Source: Planctomycetaceae bacterium (lineage in GTDB: Bacteria; Planctomycetota; Planctomycetia; Pirellulales; Thermoguttaceae). From it: a DNA stretch of 6,443 bases. A program made the position numbers and the translations under genes. The stretch is taken from assembly GCA_031287585.1 (NCBI GenBank), contig JAITST010000450.1, positions 1-6,443 on the forward strand, given 5' to 3'. Under the pieces are notes generated by a model. That model was not told the DNA's origin and ran no database searches. It saw only the letters and a list, made by a program, of their open reading frames with translations. This document shows, one piece after another, positions 1-5,249 of the stretch (its first letter is position 1; every line of letters starts with the position of its first letter).

Positions 1-88
1 TTTGGCGTTGTCGTAAACCGTTTTTTTTGTTGTGGATGTCTGCAACGGGCGGTTGTTACATTCCAAACCATCGTTGATAAGGGATATT
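1..88. other. Leader upstream of the cheX-like gene
   Basis: No gene can be supported here. Plus frame 2 ends in a stop at 14-16 after only four codons, so the tail of an upstream gene could end there, but this is too short to judge. There is a run of eight T's at 21-28. An ATG at 32 is in frame with the cheX-like gene, but it has no ribosome binding site and would add 19 residues that do not look like the family, so I treat the stretch as untranslated leader. Confidence 0.4.
79..83 (+). promoter_or_regulatory. Ribosome binding site that decides the cheX start
   Basis: AAGGG lies five bases before the ATG at 89. The in-frame ATG at 32 has no comparable purine stretch ahead of it, so this site favours the start at 89. 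Confidence 0.6.
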
Positions 89-583
89 ATGTCATCATCA
101 GCCGCGGAGACAATTACCGTTGATTATCTTAATCCGGTTATAGAATCATTGGAGAAAACGTTTGAGATATCGTGCAGTATGCAAATCGCGCGTACCGGTT
201 TACAACTTATGGAAAACAACCAAGCCCTGCAACCAATCAGCGGCATTATTGGTGTCAGTGGACGAGCAGTTGGGACGATAGTTTTGTCGCTCGGAACGGA
301 CGTAGCCAAATACGCGGCAAAAATGATGCTGATGCTTGACGAAATGCCGCCGGAAGTCGATGACGACGTTATGGACGTAGTTGGCGAGTTGACAAATATG
401 GTGACAGGCGGCGCGAAGGCGAAACTGGAAGAATATCACCTCTCAATGAGTCTTCCAAACGTACTCTGCGGAGACAACTGCCGCCTACACTTCCCGTCAA
501 ACTGCCGTCCGATAGCAATCCCGTTCAAATGTGAGTGGGGCGAATTGGCGTTGCAAGTTGGTTTTACGTTCCATAAGAAGTAA
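89..583 (+). CDS. cheX: CheX-type chemotaxis phosphatase domain protein
   Basis: This is a 164-residue single-domain protein of the CheX family. Members are cytoplasmic and, where characterised, dephosphorylate CheY-P to reset chemotactic signalling. What is seen: an N-terminal segment starting VDYLNPVIESLEKTF, typical of CheX. A strand-rich middle with GIIGVSGRAVGTIVLSL (about residues 52-68). An acidic helix leading to GELTNMVTGGAK (about 99-110). The E-x-x-N pair (E100, N103) matches the catalytic signature of the CheX/CheC phosphatases. The length fits the family (about 150-160). The C-terminal part has four cysteines (C127, C131, C139, C148 by my count), which is more than usual. The start at 89 is chosen for its AAGGG site. 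No other chemotaxis gene is in the window, so the partner response regulator is unknown. Stand-alone CheX-like proteins can also serve non-chemotaxis regulators, so the biological role is inferred. Confidence 0.85.
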   Translation: MSSSAAETITVDYLNPVIESLEKTFEISCSMQIARTGLQLMENNQALQPISGIIGVSGRAVGTIVLSLGTDVAKYAAKMMLMLDEMPPEVDDDVMDVVGELTNMVTGGAKAKLEEYHLSMSLPNVLCGDNCRLHFPSNCRPIAIPFKCEWGELALQVGFTFHKK

Positions 584-720
584 CGGAAAAATTATATAAA
601 TTGCGTCTTGTACAGAGAATTGGTATCTGCGTTCTTCCAACATTGCTTTGTGATAGATGTGTTGGTACCAGTGACAGTAAAAATAACCAACACATTCTAA
701 CTCTAACCAACAATACTACT
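584..720. promoter_or_regulatory. Spacer with four CCAACA boxes before the phosphodiesterase gene
   Basis: This 137-base spacer should hold the promoter of the next gene, but I see no convincing -35/-10 pair. The hexamer CCAACA occurs at 637-642, 687-692 and 708-713, and in inverted form (TGTTGG) at 660-665. The last two lie inside a 9-base direct repeat, TAACCAACA, at 684-692 and 705-713, exactly 21 bases apart (two helix turns). Such spacing would suit an operator, but no regulator is identified. Confidence 0.3.
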
Positions 721-1557
721 ATGAAACCTTTACTTTTCTCACTGTTTGTCGTTCTAACCGGCTTGTCCGTTTCGTTGCTTTACGCACAGGATTCGTCCGC
801 AAGTTTGCGTTCAAAGACTGCTCATCGCGGGTTTTCATCTGTTGCACCTGAAAATACAATGGTCGCGTACAAGTTGGCGGTCGAGGCAGGTGCGGATTCT
901 GTTGAGTGCGACGTTTACCGCACCGCTGATGGTGTACTTGTCTTATCGCACGACGGAAACGTCAAGCGTACTACCGGTCGGGATGCCGACATCACGAAAA
1001 TAACCTACGACGAAGTTAGCAAACTCGACGCTGGTTCGTGGAAAGACAAGAAGTTCGCGGGTGAACGAATACCGACTCTCGAAGAATATCTGCGTTTTTT
1101 GAAAGGTTCGACCGCGATTCCATTTGTTGAAATCAAACAGGAAGGTATTATCGGTGACGTTGTAGCGTTGTTCAAAAAACTTGAGATGACCAACGAAGTT
1201 TTCGTTATATCGTTTTCTCCGAAGGTGTTGACTGAACTGAAACAAATCGCGCCGACAATCAAGTTTGCGTATTTGTTGGGTTACAAAGTCGAAGGCACGG
1301 CAGACTCTTACGCAGACACACTCATCACGAAAATCACAACGGATGCCGAAAAAGTCGGAACGAAAAATGTCAGTCTGAATCACGATATGGTTTCGCAAAA
1401 ACTGGTAAAGACGTTGCACGACAAGGGCTACAAAGTTCTGGTGTGGACGGTCAACGACGCAAAACGAATGAACGAACTCCTCGACTGGGGCGTTGACGGA
1501 ATAACAACCGACAAGATTGATTTGTTAAACGAAGTGATTAAGAATAGGGGTAAATAG
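721..1557 (+). CDS. Secreted glycerophosphodiester phosphodiesterase (GDPD family)
   Basis: The product, 278 residues, should hydrolyse glycerophosphodiesters (deacylated phospholipids) to glycerol-3-phosphate and an alcohol, supplying phosphate and glycerol. Residues 1-22 form a Sec signal peptide: a lysine at 2, a hydrophobic stretch and LLYA before the likely cut, so it acts in the periplasm or outside. The mature part is a GDPD TIM barrel. HRG at 35-37 and PENT at 43-46 open the domain; E62 and D64 sit in VECDVYRTADG; H77 is in LSHD; E137 is in the VEIK strand; VWTVND is at 241-246; and GITTDK at 260-265 closes the barrel. All expected catalytic and metal-binding positions are present. 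The ATG at 721 is chosen because the signal peptide begins there. The frame is open further upstream, but that part does not look like protein. No Shine-Dalgarno sequence precedes the ATG. Substrate preference (for example glpQ- or ugpQ-like) cannot be read from the sequence. Confidence 0.9.
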   Translation: MKPLLFSLFVVLTGLSVSLLYAQDSSASLRSKTAHRGFSSVAPENTMVAYKLAVEAGADSVECDVYRTADGVLVLSHDGNVKRTTGRDADITKITYDEVSKLDAGSWKDKKFAGERIPTLEEYLRFLKGSTAIPFVEIKQEGIIGDVVALFKKLEMTNEVFVISFSPKVLTELKQIAPTIKFAYLLGYKVEGTADSYADTLITKITTDAEKVGTKNVSLNHDMVSQKLVKTLHDKGYKVLVWTVNDAKRMNELLDWGVDGITTDKIDLLNEVIKNRGK

Positions 1558-1833
1558 TATGCTCAATACCGCTAAAATTTCGGTATCCTATAACATTCGC
1601 CCATAAATTCCGCTCACGACCTTATCCTGACAGTTCACTAGCCGACCTTTACGACCCGCTAACAATGCCTCCCGTTTATTGAAATCACACAAAGCGTTAG
1701 ATAATGCAGTCACCGTAAAACAATAAAACGCTCTTTACATTGCAATAGACGGCGGAGTTTTCTGCCTGTCATCATACAGGTAACGTTTGAAAATTGCGTT
1801 ACTTACATTACTACTTAACAGATGTTGACAAAG

Positions 1834-1854
1834 AATCCTTACTCCGTAAGGATT
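1834..1854. repeat. Perfect 9-bp hairpin with 3-base loop
   Basis: AATCCTTAC (1834-1842) and GTAAGGATT (1846-1854) are exact inverted repeats around a TCC loop. There is no clean T-run on either side, so this is not a standard intrinsic terminator. It may be part of a dispersed repeat. Confidence 0.6.
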
Positions 1855-1928
1855 TGCGTTGTTTCTTTACGATAAGCGCCATCCGATACGTTTTTGATGT
1901 TCCATAATCAACATTTTGGGTTACGATT

Positions 1929-1950
1929 ACATCGCGACACAAACAATTTT
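1929..1950 (-). repeat. 22-base repeat, copy A (inverted relative to copy B after pheT)
   Basis: Read on the minus strand, these 22 bases match 4597-4618 on the plus strand at 21 of 22 positions. The single difference is C versus T in the shared TGTGTCGYGATGT end. Similarity stops sharply on both sides. The two copies flank pheT in opposite orientation. Confidence 0.6.
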
Positions 1951-2088
1951 TAATCGTGTTCAGACAGAAAAAATCTGGACGAGTTATTCTCTGATAGATA
2001 CAAGCCGCAACAATGGATTCCCCACTTATTTTTACACCCCCCAACACCATGTTCATTTTGAACACCACTAGCAATTCCGTCATTCGCC

Positions 2089-2097
2089 TGCTATAAT
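2089..2097 (+). promoter_or_regulatory. Extended -10 promoter for pheT
   Basis: TGCTATAAT is a consensus -10 hexamer (TATAAT, 2092-2097) with the TG-N extension. The -35 region at the right spacing (TAGCAA, 2069-2074) is poor, as is common in extended -10 promoters. Transcription would start near 2104, giving a leader of about 44 bases before the pheT ATG. Its position directly ahead of pheT makes it the best promoter candidate in the window. Confidence 0.55.
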
Positions 2098-2147
2098 GTC
2101 TGCGTTTTGTTTACCACATTTTTCACTTTAATATATTTTTCCCCAAG

Positions 2148-4568
2148 ATGTTTATCTCACTTGATTGGATTTCAGATTTTGTTGACCTTGATGGTTTGGA
2201 TGTTAAAACTATTGTTTCGCGGTTGACTATGGCTACTGCGGAAGTCGAAGATTTTGTTGAGGTTCGCCGTTTTGTTCGCGGGGTTGTTATTGGTCGCGTT
2301 ACCGCCTGCGAACGCATTGACGAGAAACGTACTTTTTGTACCGTTGATTGCGGTTCAAAAACTTACACAACCGTTTGCGGCGCACCCAATGCCCGCGTTG
2401 GTCTTGTCGCACCGTTCGCACCCGTTGGAACAGTTCTCGCGAACAATCTTATTATTGAACCATCGGTTGTCGCCGGTCATCAGAGTGACGGTATGTTATG
2501 TTCCGCCGATGAACTTGGTATGAGTCAGTGGCACGAAATAGTTTTTGAAATTCCCGACGATGCTTCACTCATTGGTAAACCGTTATCCGATTTCATACCC
2601 GACACAGATACACTCATCGAAATCGACAACAAAAGTCTAACACATCGCCCCGACCTCTGGGGACACTACGGATTTGCTCGCGAGTTTGCCGCGATTTTTC
2701 GCCGTCCGCTCAAGCCGCTCCCGCTTCACAACCTCGACCAGTACGACCGTCTCCCGCCATATCCAATCAAAATCGATGACATCGAAAACTGTCCGTGCTA
2801 CGGTTGTATTGAGTTCAACGCAAACCTGCTCTCGCCGTCTCCGCTCGTGATGCAACGCCGATTGCACGCTCTCGGACAACGAACGTACAATATCGGAGTA
2901 GATGTTACCAACTACGTCAATCTTGAAATCGCACAGCCGACGCACGCGTTCGATGCCGACCTAATCGGCAGTATTCGTGTTGGTCAAGCGGGCGAAAACC
3001 GCGAGTTCACAACGCTTGACGGTCAGCAGCGGAAGATGTTGCCGGAGGATTTGATGATTTGGGGAAGCGGCTCGCCGAGTGATAAACAAACGTTTCGACC
3101 GGTTGCGATTGCGGGAATTATGGGCGGTCTTGAAACAGAAGTTACACCGAAAACGCAAAAGATGTTACTTGAATCCGCCAACTTTCGCGCGGCACGGATT
3201 CGCAGAACCTCAACTCGTCTCGACTTGCGAACAGACGCTTCGCAACGGTATGAAAAGTCGCAACCGCCGTCGAACGTGAAGGTTGGAACGTCGCGAATAC
3301 TCGCGTTGTTTGAACAGGCGGGATTGAAGTTTGAAGTGTTGAGCAGGTTTACACTCGACGGCGATTTGCGTGACGGACAACGTAAAATCGTTCTCAAACC
3401 GAATCAGTTAGAACGTTCCGCCGGAATCAATTTGCCGCGTGAACAGGTTCTCGACATACTCACGCGGCTTGGTTTCGCGGCGGCTTACGCGGCGGACAAC
3501 TCGCTGACGGTTGTTGTGCCGCCGTATCGAAGCGAGAAGGATATCTCAATTCCAGAAGACATTATCGAGGAAATTTTACGAGTGTACGGCTTTGACAATA
3601 TCCCGCCGGTGATGCCGCTAATGCCGTTGCGACCGCTGTTTATCGAGACCGCGATTAAGCACGAACACAAGATTCAGCGATTGCTTACCGCGTCGTATCG
3701 GTTTTTGGAAGTTCACAATTACTGTTGGATGAACGACAACTGGCTCAAGTCGCTCGGTTACGAACCGGTGGAAACGCTGCAACTGAAGAATCCGGTAACG
3801 CCGTGGGAGTCACGGTTACGAACGTCATTGATGCCGAACTTGTTAGCGTTGGTGACGAAGAACCGACCGTACCGTGACAGTTTTCGGTTGCTGGAAATTG
3901 GTCACGTTTTCTTTCCGGTAGAGAGCGATGATGTTAGTAAAAACTGCGATGAACAGACGTGGTTATCGGCGGTGAGTTATGTCCAAGCGAGTGGTAACGC
4001 GGAACAAGATTATCTCGAAATCAAGTCGGCGGTTGAAGGTATCGGGAAAATTTTCGGTAAAGACGTACGATTCGTGACGCAACAAAAAACGGTAACGGCG
4101 TGGCAACAAGCGGGACACTGGGTAAAGATTTTTTTCGACGACGCGGAAGTTGGCTCGTTGGGCGTGCTGGACAAGGCGGCGTTGCGGATAGTAATACCGG
4201 AAGGCGGGCGTGTAGCGTGGTTTGAATTGAAGTTGCAAAAGATAGACGCTGAATTATTCACAACGACAAAGTTTATCGAACCGCCGCGTTATCCAATCTC
4301 GTGGCAAGATTTTTCGTTACTATGGAAAATAGACGACGGTTTCGACAAACTATCAAACACGTTAGATAAGTTCAAACACGAATTGCTGCGAGGACGTGAA
4401 TTTCTAACCTCGTACAAAGGCAAAGGAATAGAATCCGGCATGGCAAGTTACTCATTCCGATACTTAATATCAGCCCCTGACCACACCCTGACAGGCGAAG
4501 AAATAGAAAACTTCCACAAAAAGTTTCTGCAATTCCTGAAAGAGAATAGTATAGCGATGCGGGTGTGA
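2148..4568 (+). CDS. pheT: Phenylalanine--tRNA ligase beta subunit
   Basis: This 806-residue protein is the beta subunit of the alpha2-beta2 enzyme that attaches phenylalanine to tRNA-Phe in the cytoplasm. Its length is normal for bacteria (about 790-810). Domains in order: the N-terminal segment MFISLDWISDFVDL; an EMAP/OB-type tRNA-binding domain (about 40-150, with VCGAPN at 77-81 and SDGMLCSADELG at 113-124); the B3/B4 editing domain (about 210-385, with NIGVDVTNYVNLE at 248-260, IAGIMGG at 321-327 and RTDASQRYEK at 361-370); the B5 domain (about 410-485, ending EDIIEEILRVYGFDNIPP); the catalytic-like core (about 500-700); and an anticodon-binding FDX-ACB domain (about 712-806). The linker NKSLTHRPDLWGHYG (161-175) is characteristic of one PheT subgroup. 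There is no Shine-Dalgarno sequence before the ATG (CCCCAAG only). pheS, the usual upstream partner, is not adjacent, so the subunits must be encoded apart. Synonymous codon choice drifts along the gene (see findings). The reading frame is intact. Confidence 0.97.
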   Translation: MFISLDWISDFVDLDGLDVKTIVSRLTMATAEVEDFVEVRRFVRGVVIGRVTACERIDEKRTFCTVDCGSKTYTTVCGAPNARVGLVAPFAPVGTVLANNLIIEPSVVAGHQSDGMLCSADELGMSQWHEIVFEIPDDASLIGKPLSDFIPDTDTLIEIDNKSLTHRPDLWGHYGFAREFAAIFRRPLKPLPLHNLDQYDRLPPYPIKIDDIENCPCYGCIEFNANLLSPSPLVMQRRLHALGQRTYNIGVDVTNYVNLEIAQPTHAFDADLIGSIRVGQAGENREFTTLDGQQRKMLPEDLMIWGSGSPSDKQTFRPVAIAGIMGGLETEVTPKTQKMLLESANFRAARIRRTSTRLDLRTDASQRYEKSQPPSNVKVGTSRILALFEQAGLKFEVLSRFTLDGDLRDGQRKIVLKPNQLERSAGINLPREQVLDILTRLGFAAAYAADNSLTVVVPPYRSEKDISIPEDIIEEILRVYGFDNIPPVMPLMPLRPLFIETAIKHEHKIQRLLTASYRFLEVHNYCWMNDNWLKSLGYEPVETLQLKNPVTPWESRLRTSLMPNLLALVTKNRPYRDSFRLLEIGHVFFPVESDDVSKNCDEQTWLSAVSYVQASGNAEQDYLEIKSAVEGIGKIFGKDVRFVTQQKTVTAWQQAGHWVKIFFDDAEVGSLGVLDKAALRIVIPEGGRVAWFELKLQKIDAELFTTTKFIEPPRYPISWQDFSLLWKIDDGFDKLSNTLDKFKHELLRGREFLTSYKGKGIESGMASYSFRYLISAPDHTLTGEEIENFHKKFLQFLKENSIAMRV

Positions 4569-4596
4569 TAACGGTTGTTTATGCCGGATACGGTTG

Positions 4597-4618
4597 AAAA
4601 TTGTTTGTGTCGTGATGT
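4597..4618 (+). repeat. 22-base repeat, copy B
   Basis: This is the plus-strand partner of the copy at 1929-1950, differing at one position. It begins 28 bases after the pheT stop. Confidence 0.6.
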
Positions 4619-4644
4619 TGCCGCGAGCAAACTAATATTTAATG

Positions 4645-4668
4645 AATGATAAGCAGGTGGTTATCATT
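4645..4668 (+). terminator. Candidate pheT terminator hairpin
   Basis: AATGATAA (4645-4652) and TTATCATT (4661-4668) form a perfect 8-bp stem with an 8-base loop, 77 bases past the pheT stop. The stem is A/T-rich and is followed by TGTTTC rather than a pure T-run, so it would be a weak terminator. The much stronger hairpin at 4815-4903 may do the job instead. Confidence 0.35.
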
Positions 4669-4739
4669 TGTTTCTCCATGTAGGTTTGTTTACAGATACA
4701 TCACAGCATTGTAAAAGAAACGAGAAATAAAAATCCTGC

Positions 4740-4820
4740 CGTTTCTCCGTGTGAAAAAAAGTCAATCCACACAAACGAGGCAACTCTTACCAATCAGCTT
4801 ATCTTTTGCGTCAACCGGAA
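4740..4820 (+). repeat. Direct repeat, copy 1 (81 bases)
   Basis: It runs from CGTTTCTCCGTGTG to CAACCGGAA and aligns with 5076-5158 over its full length. I count seven substitutions plus two extra A's in copy 2, about 91% identity. Its end coincides with the outer end of the large inverted repeat at 4815. Read on the minus strand, both copies keep an open peptide containing LIGKSCLVC. Confidence 0.75.
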
Positions 4821-4903
4821 TGTTTTTAATAAAAGCCCGAAGCGCAAGCGAGTGTTTTAGCACAATGCCCTTGCGCTGCGGGCTTTTGTTAAAAACATTC
4901 CGG
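4815..4903. repeat. Large inverted repeat: 34-bp arms, 21-base loop, followed by a T-run
   Basis: The left arm (4815-4848) and right arm (4870-4903) match at 32 of 34 positions. One of the two differences is a G:T pair (4830/4888), so RNA of the plus strand would have a single true mismatch (4840/4878). The outer ends read CCGGAATG, and the inner parts carry AGCCCGAAGCGCAAG. It is followed by CTTTTTTTATTTT, so it could be a very strong intrinsic terminator for upstream transcription. It also looks like a mobile REP/MITE-type palindrome. No transposase gene is nearby. Confidence 0.75.
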
Positions 4904-4974
4904 CTTTTTTTATTTTCACACAAAGGCACAGAGGTACGAAGGATTACAAAAAGCACCGTTTTTTACTACCGAAT

Positions 4975-5046
4975 CTATCCTTTCCTACCCTTACCTATCT
5001 GTGAATTCTTTTTATTTCACAGGTAGGTAAGGATAGGTAAGGATAG
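4975..5046. repeat. Foldback with 31-base arms and a 10-base loop
   Basis: The left arm (4975-5005) and right arm (5016-5046) are inverted repeats with three mismatches, separated by ten bases, mostly T. The right arm merges into the 10-bp tandem repeat array. Confidence 0.65.
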
Positions 5047-5058
5047 GTAAGGGTAGGT
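5021..5058 (+). repeat. Tandem repeat, 10-bp unit AGGTAAGGAT
   Basis: Three full units lie at 5025-5034, 5035-5044 and 5045-5054 (the last reads AGGTAAGGGT). Partial AGGT units lie on each side (5021-5024 and 5055-5058). There are no spacers, so it is not a CRISPR array. Confidence 0.8.
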
Positions 5059-5075
5059 TTTTAATAGACCCTCTT

Positions 5076-5158
5076 CGTGTCTCCGTGTGAAAAAAAAAGT
5101 CAATCTGCACAAACGAGGCAACTCTTACCAATCAGGTCATCCTTTGCGCCAACCGGAA
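5076..5158 (+). repeat. Direct repeat, copy 2 (83 bases)
   Basis: This is the partner of 4740-4820. Here the repeat is not followed by the large inverted repeat. It runs instead into the leader region of the surface-protein gene, ending about 90 bases before its ATG. Confidence 0.75.
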
Positions 5159-5201
5159 ATCTTTTCACGTTACTCGCCTTTGCCGACGATTGACGCTCTA
5201 T

Positions 5202-5222
5202 GCGTTTCTATTTCGGAAACGC
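5202..5222 (+). promoter_or_regulatory. 7-bp hairpin just upstream of the surface-protein ribosome binding site
   Basis: GCGTTTC (5202-5208) pairs exactly with GAAACGC (5216-5222) around a seven-base loop. It ends 14 bases before GGAG. It may be an operator or a leader structure; nothing else identifies its role. Confidence 0.35.
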
Positions 5223-5236
5223 CTGCCCTTATTATT

Positions 5237-5240
5237 GGAG
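5237..5240 (+). promoter_or_regulatory. Ribosome binding site for the frameshifted surface-protein start
   Basis: GGAG lies nine bases before the ATG at 5250. It matters because it marks that ATG as the real start although its frame closes after 17 codons. Confidence 0.6.
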
Positions 5241-5249
5241 ACAAAACCA

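Larger units (their letters stand above)
1558..2147. other. 590-base spacer between the phosphodiesterase gene and pheT
   Basis: I see no real gene. A weak 6-bp hairpin (ATACCG at 1566-1571 with CGGTAT at 1581-1586) follows the phosphodiesterase stop, without a T-run. A second hairpin has CCTGT (1765-1769) pairing with ACAGG (1776-1780). A perfect 9-bp hairpin and one half of an inverted 22-base repeat are listed separately. A 90-codon open frame exists on the minus strand (1811-2083), but it overlaps these repeats and the pheT promoter and matches no family I know. The stretch looks like dispersed repeats or a decayed element. No T-box-like AGGGTGG motif is present. Confidence 0.5.
4569..5249. 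other. 681-base repeat-rich spacer between pheT and the surface-protein gene
   Basis: I support no gene here. A 91-codon plus-strand frame (4751-5026) and a minus-strand frame (4762-4956) both run through the inverted repeat and are products of it. The spacer contains a probable terminator, one 22-base repeat copy, two ~82-base direct repeats, a 34-bp inverted repeat, a foldback with 10-bp tandem repeats, and a 7-bp hairpin just before the surface-protein ribosome binding site. The segments TTTTCACACAAAGGCACAGAG (from 4914) and TCTTCGTGTCTCCGTGTGAA (5072-5091) are roughly inverted copies of one another. I found no clear promoter for the downstream gene. Confidence 0.6.

Noticed and set aside
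32..88. Upstream in-frame ATG extending the CheX-like protein by 19 residues
   Set aside because: It has no ribosome binding site, the added residues are unlike the family, and the ATG at 89 has AAGGG at good spacing.
601..720. N-terminal extension of the phosphodiesterase
   Set aside because: The Sec signal peptide begins at 721. An extension of 40 residues would bury it.
943..1419. 158-codon open frame on the minus strand
   Set aside because: It lies wholly inside the phosphodiesterase gene, whose catalytic motifs are all in the plus frame. The minus frame has no recognisable domain.
1679..1705. TTGAAA with GATAAT as a promoter
   Set aside because: The 15-base spacing is short and there is no gene directly downstream. 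It is likely chance in an A/T-rich spacer.
1558..2147. T-box riboswitch ahead of pheT
   Set aside because: No AGGGTGG T-box motif, specifier-type stem or terminator is visible, and the mapped promoter leaves only about 44 bases of leader.
3023..3397. 124-codon open frame on the minus strand
   Set aside because: It is antisense to the B3/B4 and B5 region of pheT, and its composition is explained by the pheT codons.
4751..5026. 91-codon open frame on the plus strand
   Set aside because: It runs through the direct repeat, the inverted repeat and the foldback, and has no ribosome binding site or domain. The minus-strand frame at 4762-4956 mirrors it.
5021..5058. CRISPR-like array
   Set aside because: The 10-bp units are contiguous with no spacers and there are no cas genes.
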